Shown: positions 6,426 through 7,202 of the stretch, in pieces
How positions within the stretch are numbered: position 1 is the stretch's first letter
How the letters are laid out: every line of letters starts with the position of its first letter
Source: Bacillota bacterium
Lineage (GTDB): Bacteria; Bacillota; UBA4882; UBA8346
Length of the DNA: 7,202 nucleotides
NCBI GenBank assembly: GCA_028282485.1
Contig: JANQHU010000284.1
Span: forward strand, 1 to 7,202
Reading direction: 5' to 3'
Made by a program: the position numbers and the translations under genes
Notes under the pieces: generated by a model
The model's database searches: none
Told to the model about the DNA's origin: nothing
What the model saw: the letters and a program-made list of their open reading frames with translations, nothing else

Positions 6426-7202
6426 TTACTTCGTCCTTTCTGTAATTTCTCCCCTTTTTGGCAGAGAAAGATATTTTCCCTTTTTGGAAACACTTTTATA
6501 AGCCGGCCTAATGATTTTACCGGAATTGACGATTTCTTCGATACGGTGGGCGCTCCAACCAACAATTCGGGCGATGGCAAAGAGAGGAGTGTACATTTCC
6601 GGAGGAATATTCAGCATTTTGTAGACAAAACCAGAGTAAAAATCTACATTGGCACTTACACCTTTATAGACTTTACGTACTTTAGAAATAACCTGAGGGG
6701 CAATTTTTTCGACTTTATCATAAAGGTAATATTCTTTTTCCAACCCTTTTTCGTGAGCTAACTGGGCTACGTAATCTTTGAAGATGACTGCGCGGGGATC
6801 AGAAATAGAGTAGACCGCATGCCCAATCCCGTAGATGAGTCCGGATTTATCAAAAACTTCTTTTTGGAGAATTTTTGTAAGATAGGCTTCAATGGCTTGA
6901 TCATCAGCCCAGTCGGATAAATTATTTTTAATATCCTCAAACATTTGGACAACTTTAATGTTCGCCCCACCATGACGGGGCCCTTTGAGAGAGCCTAAAG
7001 CCGCGGCAATCACTGAATAAGTATCTGTCCCCGATGAGGTTACCACATGAGTTACAAAAGAAGAATTATTACCACCGCCATGCTCGGCATGAAGTACTAG
7101 AGCCAGATCAAGTAAGGTTGCTTCTAATTTAGTATATTTACTATCCGGCCGGAGCATGTAAAGAATATTTTCGGCGGTACTTAAATGGGGTTGGGGGCTA
7201 TG
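6426..7202 (-). CDS. Citrate/2-methylcitrate synthase, C-terminal part (5' end beyond window)
   Basis: The frame is open to the right edge, giving 258 C-terminal residues; family members are about 370-460 residues long. The methionine encoded at 7157 is internal, because the preceding in-frame HSPQPHLSTAENILY continues the citrate synthase fold. Numbering from the window edge, the catalytic residues are present: H77 (GPRHGG), H128 (GIGH) and D187 (NVDF). Arginines expected to bind substrate carboxylates are R137 (DPR), R212 (ARIVGW) and R232 (IIRP). The enzyme condenses acetyl-CoA with oxaloacetate, or propionyl-CoA in 2-methylcitrate synthases, in the cytoplasm. HAEHGGGNNSSF (38-49) in place of the usual HADHELNAST-like segment, and GIGHAVY in place of GFGHRVY, mark a Bacillota-type subfamily whose substrate cannot be decided from sequence. 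It is a Si-type fold, not the unrelated Re-citrate synthase. The YccF gene follows after 3 nt. Confidence 0.9.
   Translation of the reverse strand, partial: HSPQPHLSTAENILYMLRPDSKYTKLEATLLDLALVLHAEHGGGNNSSFVTHVVTSSGTDTYSVIAAALGSLKGPRHGGANIKVVQMFEDIKNNLSDWADDQAIEAYLTKILQKEVFDKSGLIYGIGHAVYSISDPRAVIFKDYVAQLAHEKGLEKEYYLYDKVEKIAPQVISKVRKVYKGVSANVDFYSGFVYKMLNIPPEMYTPLFAIARIVGWSAHRIEEIVNSGKIIRPAYKSVSKKGKYLSLPKRGEITERTK

Noticed and set aside
7155..7157. ATG at 7157 as the start of citrate synthase
   Set aside because: The frame stays open to the window edge and the upstream residues match the enzyme's fold, so this methionine is internal.

Overview
The window is a compact, AT-rich bacterial chromosome segment. 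It most likely comes from a low-GC Bacillota, probably a Clostridia-like anaerobe. This rests on strong GG-rich ribosome binding sites, TTG and GTG starts, TATAAT-type promoters with extended -10 elements, a clostridial-looking citrate/2-methylcitrate synthase and a YpfB/YcgR-type PilZ protein. The assignment is an inference from style and protein families. No phage, IS, CRISPR, tRNA or rRNA sequence was seen.

Positions 1-4049 (minus strand, read right to left) hold a five-gene envelope operon whose genes overlap or abut. In order they encode a six-helix membrane protein of the GPDPase-membrane-domain type, a DUF4129 protein, a DUF4350 protein, a MoxR-family AAA+ ATPase, and the first 54 codons of a probable DUF58 protein that runs off the left edge. 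Junctions are TTGA and ATGA overlaps, a 34-bp overlap and a direct TAAATG abutment, so translation is likely coupled. The set matches the widespread but poorly understood MoxR-DUF58-DUF4129 module, in which a cytoplasmic AAA+ chaperone is thought to act on membrane-anchored partners. An extended -10 promoter at 4105-4134 lies before the operon, with its -10 in the loop of a perfect 12-bp inverted repeat.

Positions 4166-4918 (minus) encode a FabG-type short-chain dehydrogenase, apparently monocistronic. The 381-bp very AT-rich gap at 4919-5299 separates it from a divergent plus-strand gene (5300-5980) for a PilZ-domain c-di-GMP receptor. The gap contains a promoter in each direction and nothing else I can name.

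A symmetrical 15-bp hairpin with A/T tails (5996-6035) ends both the PilZ gene and a convergent minus-strand pair. That pair is a citrate/2-methylcitrate synthase (6426-7202, N-terminus beyond the right edge) and a small YccF-family membrane protein (6042-6422) that starts 3 nt after the synthase stop.

I do not see a clearly new system. The two points most worth a second look are the promoter embedded in a dyad at the head of the MoxR operon and the complete co-translational wiring of that operon.
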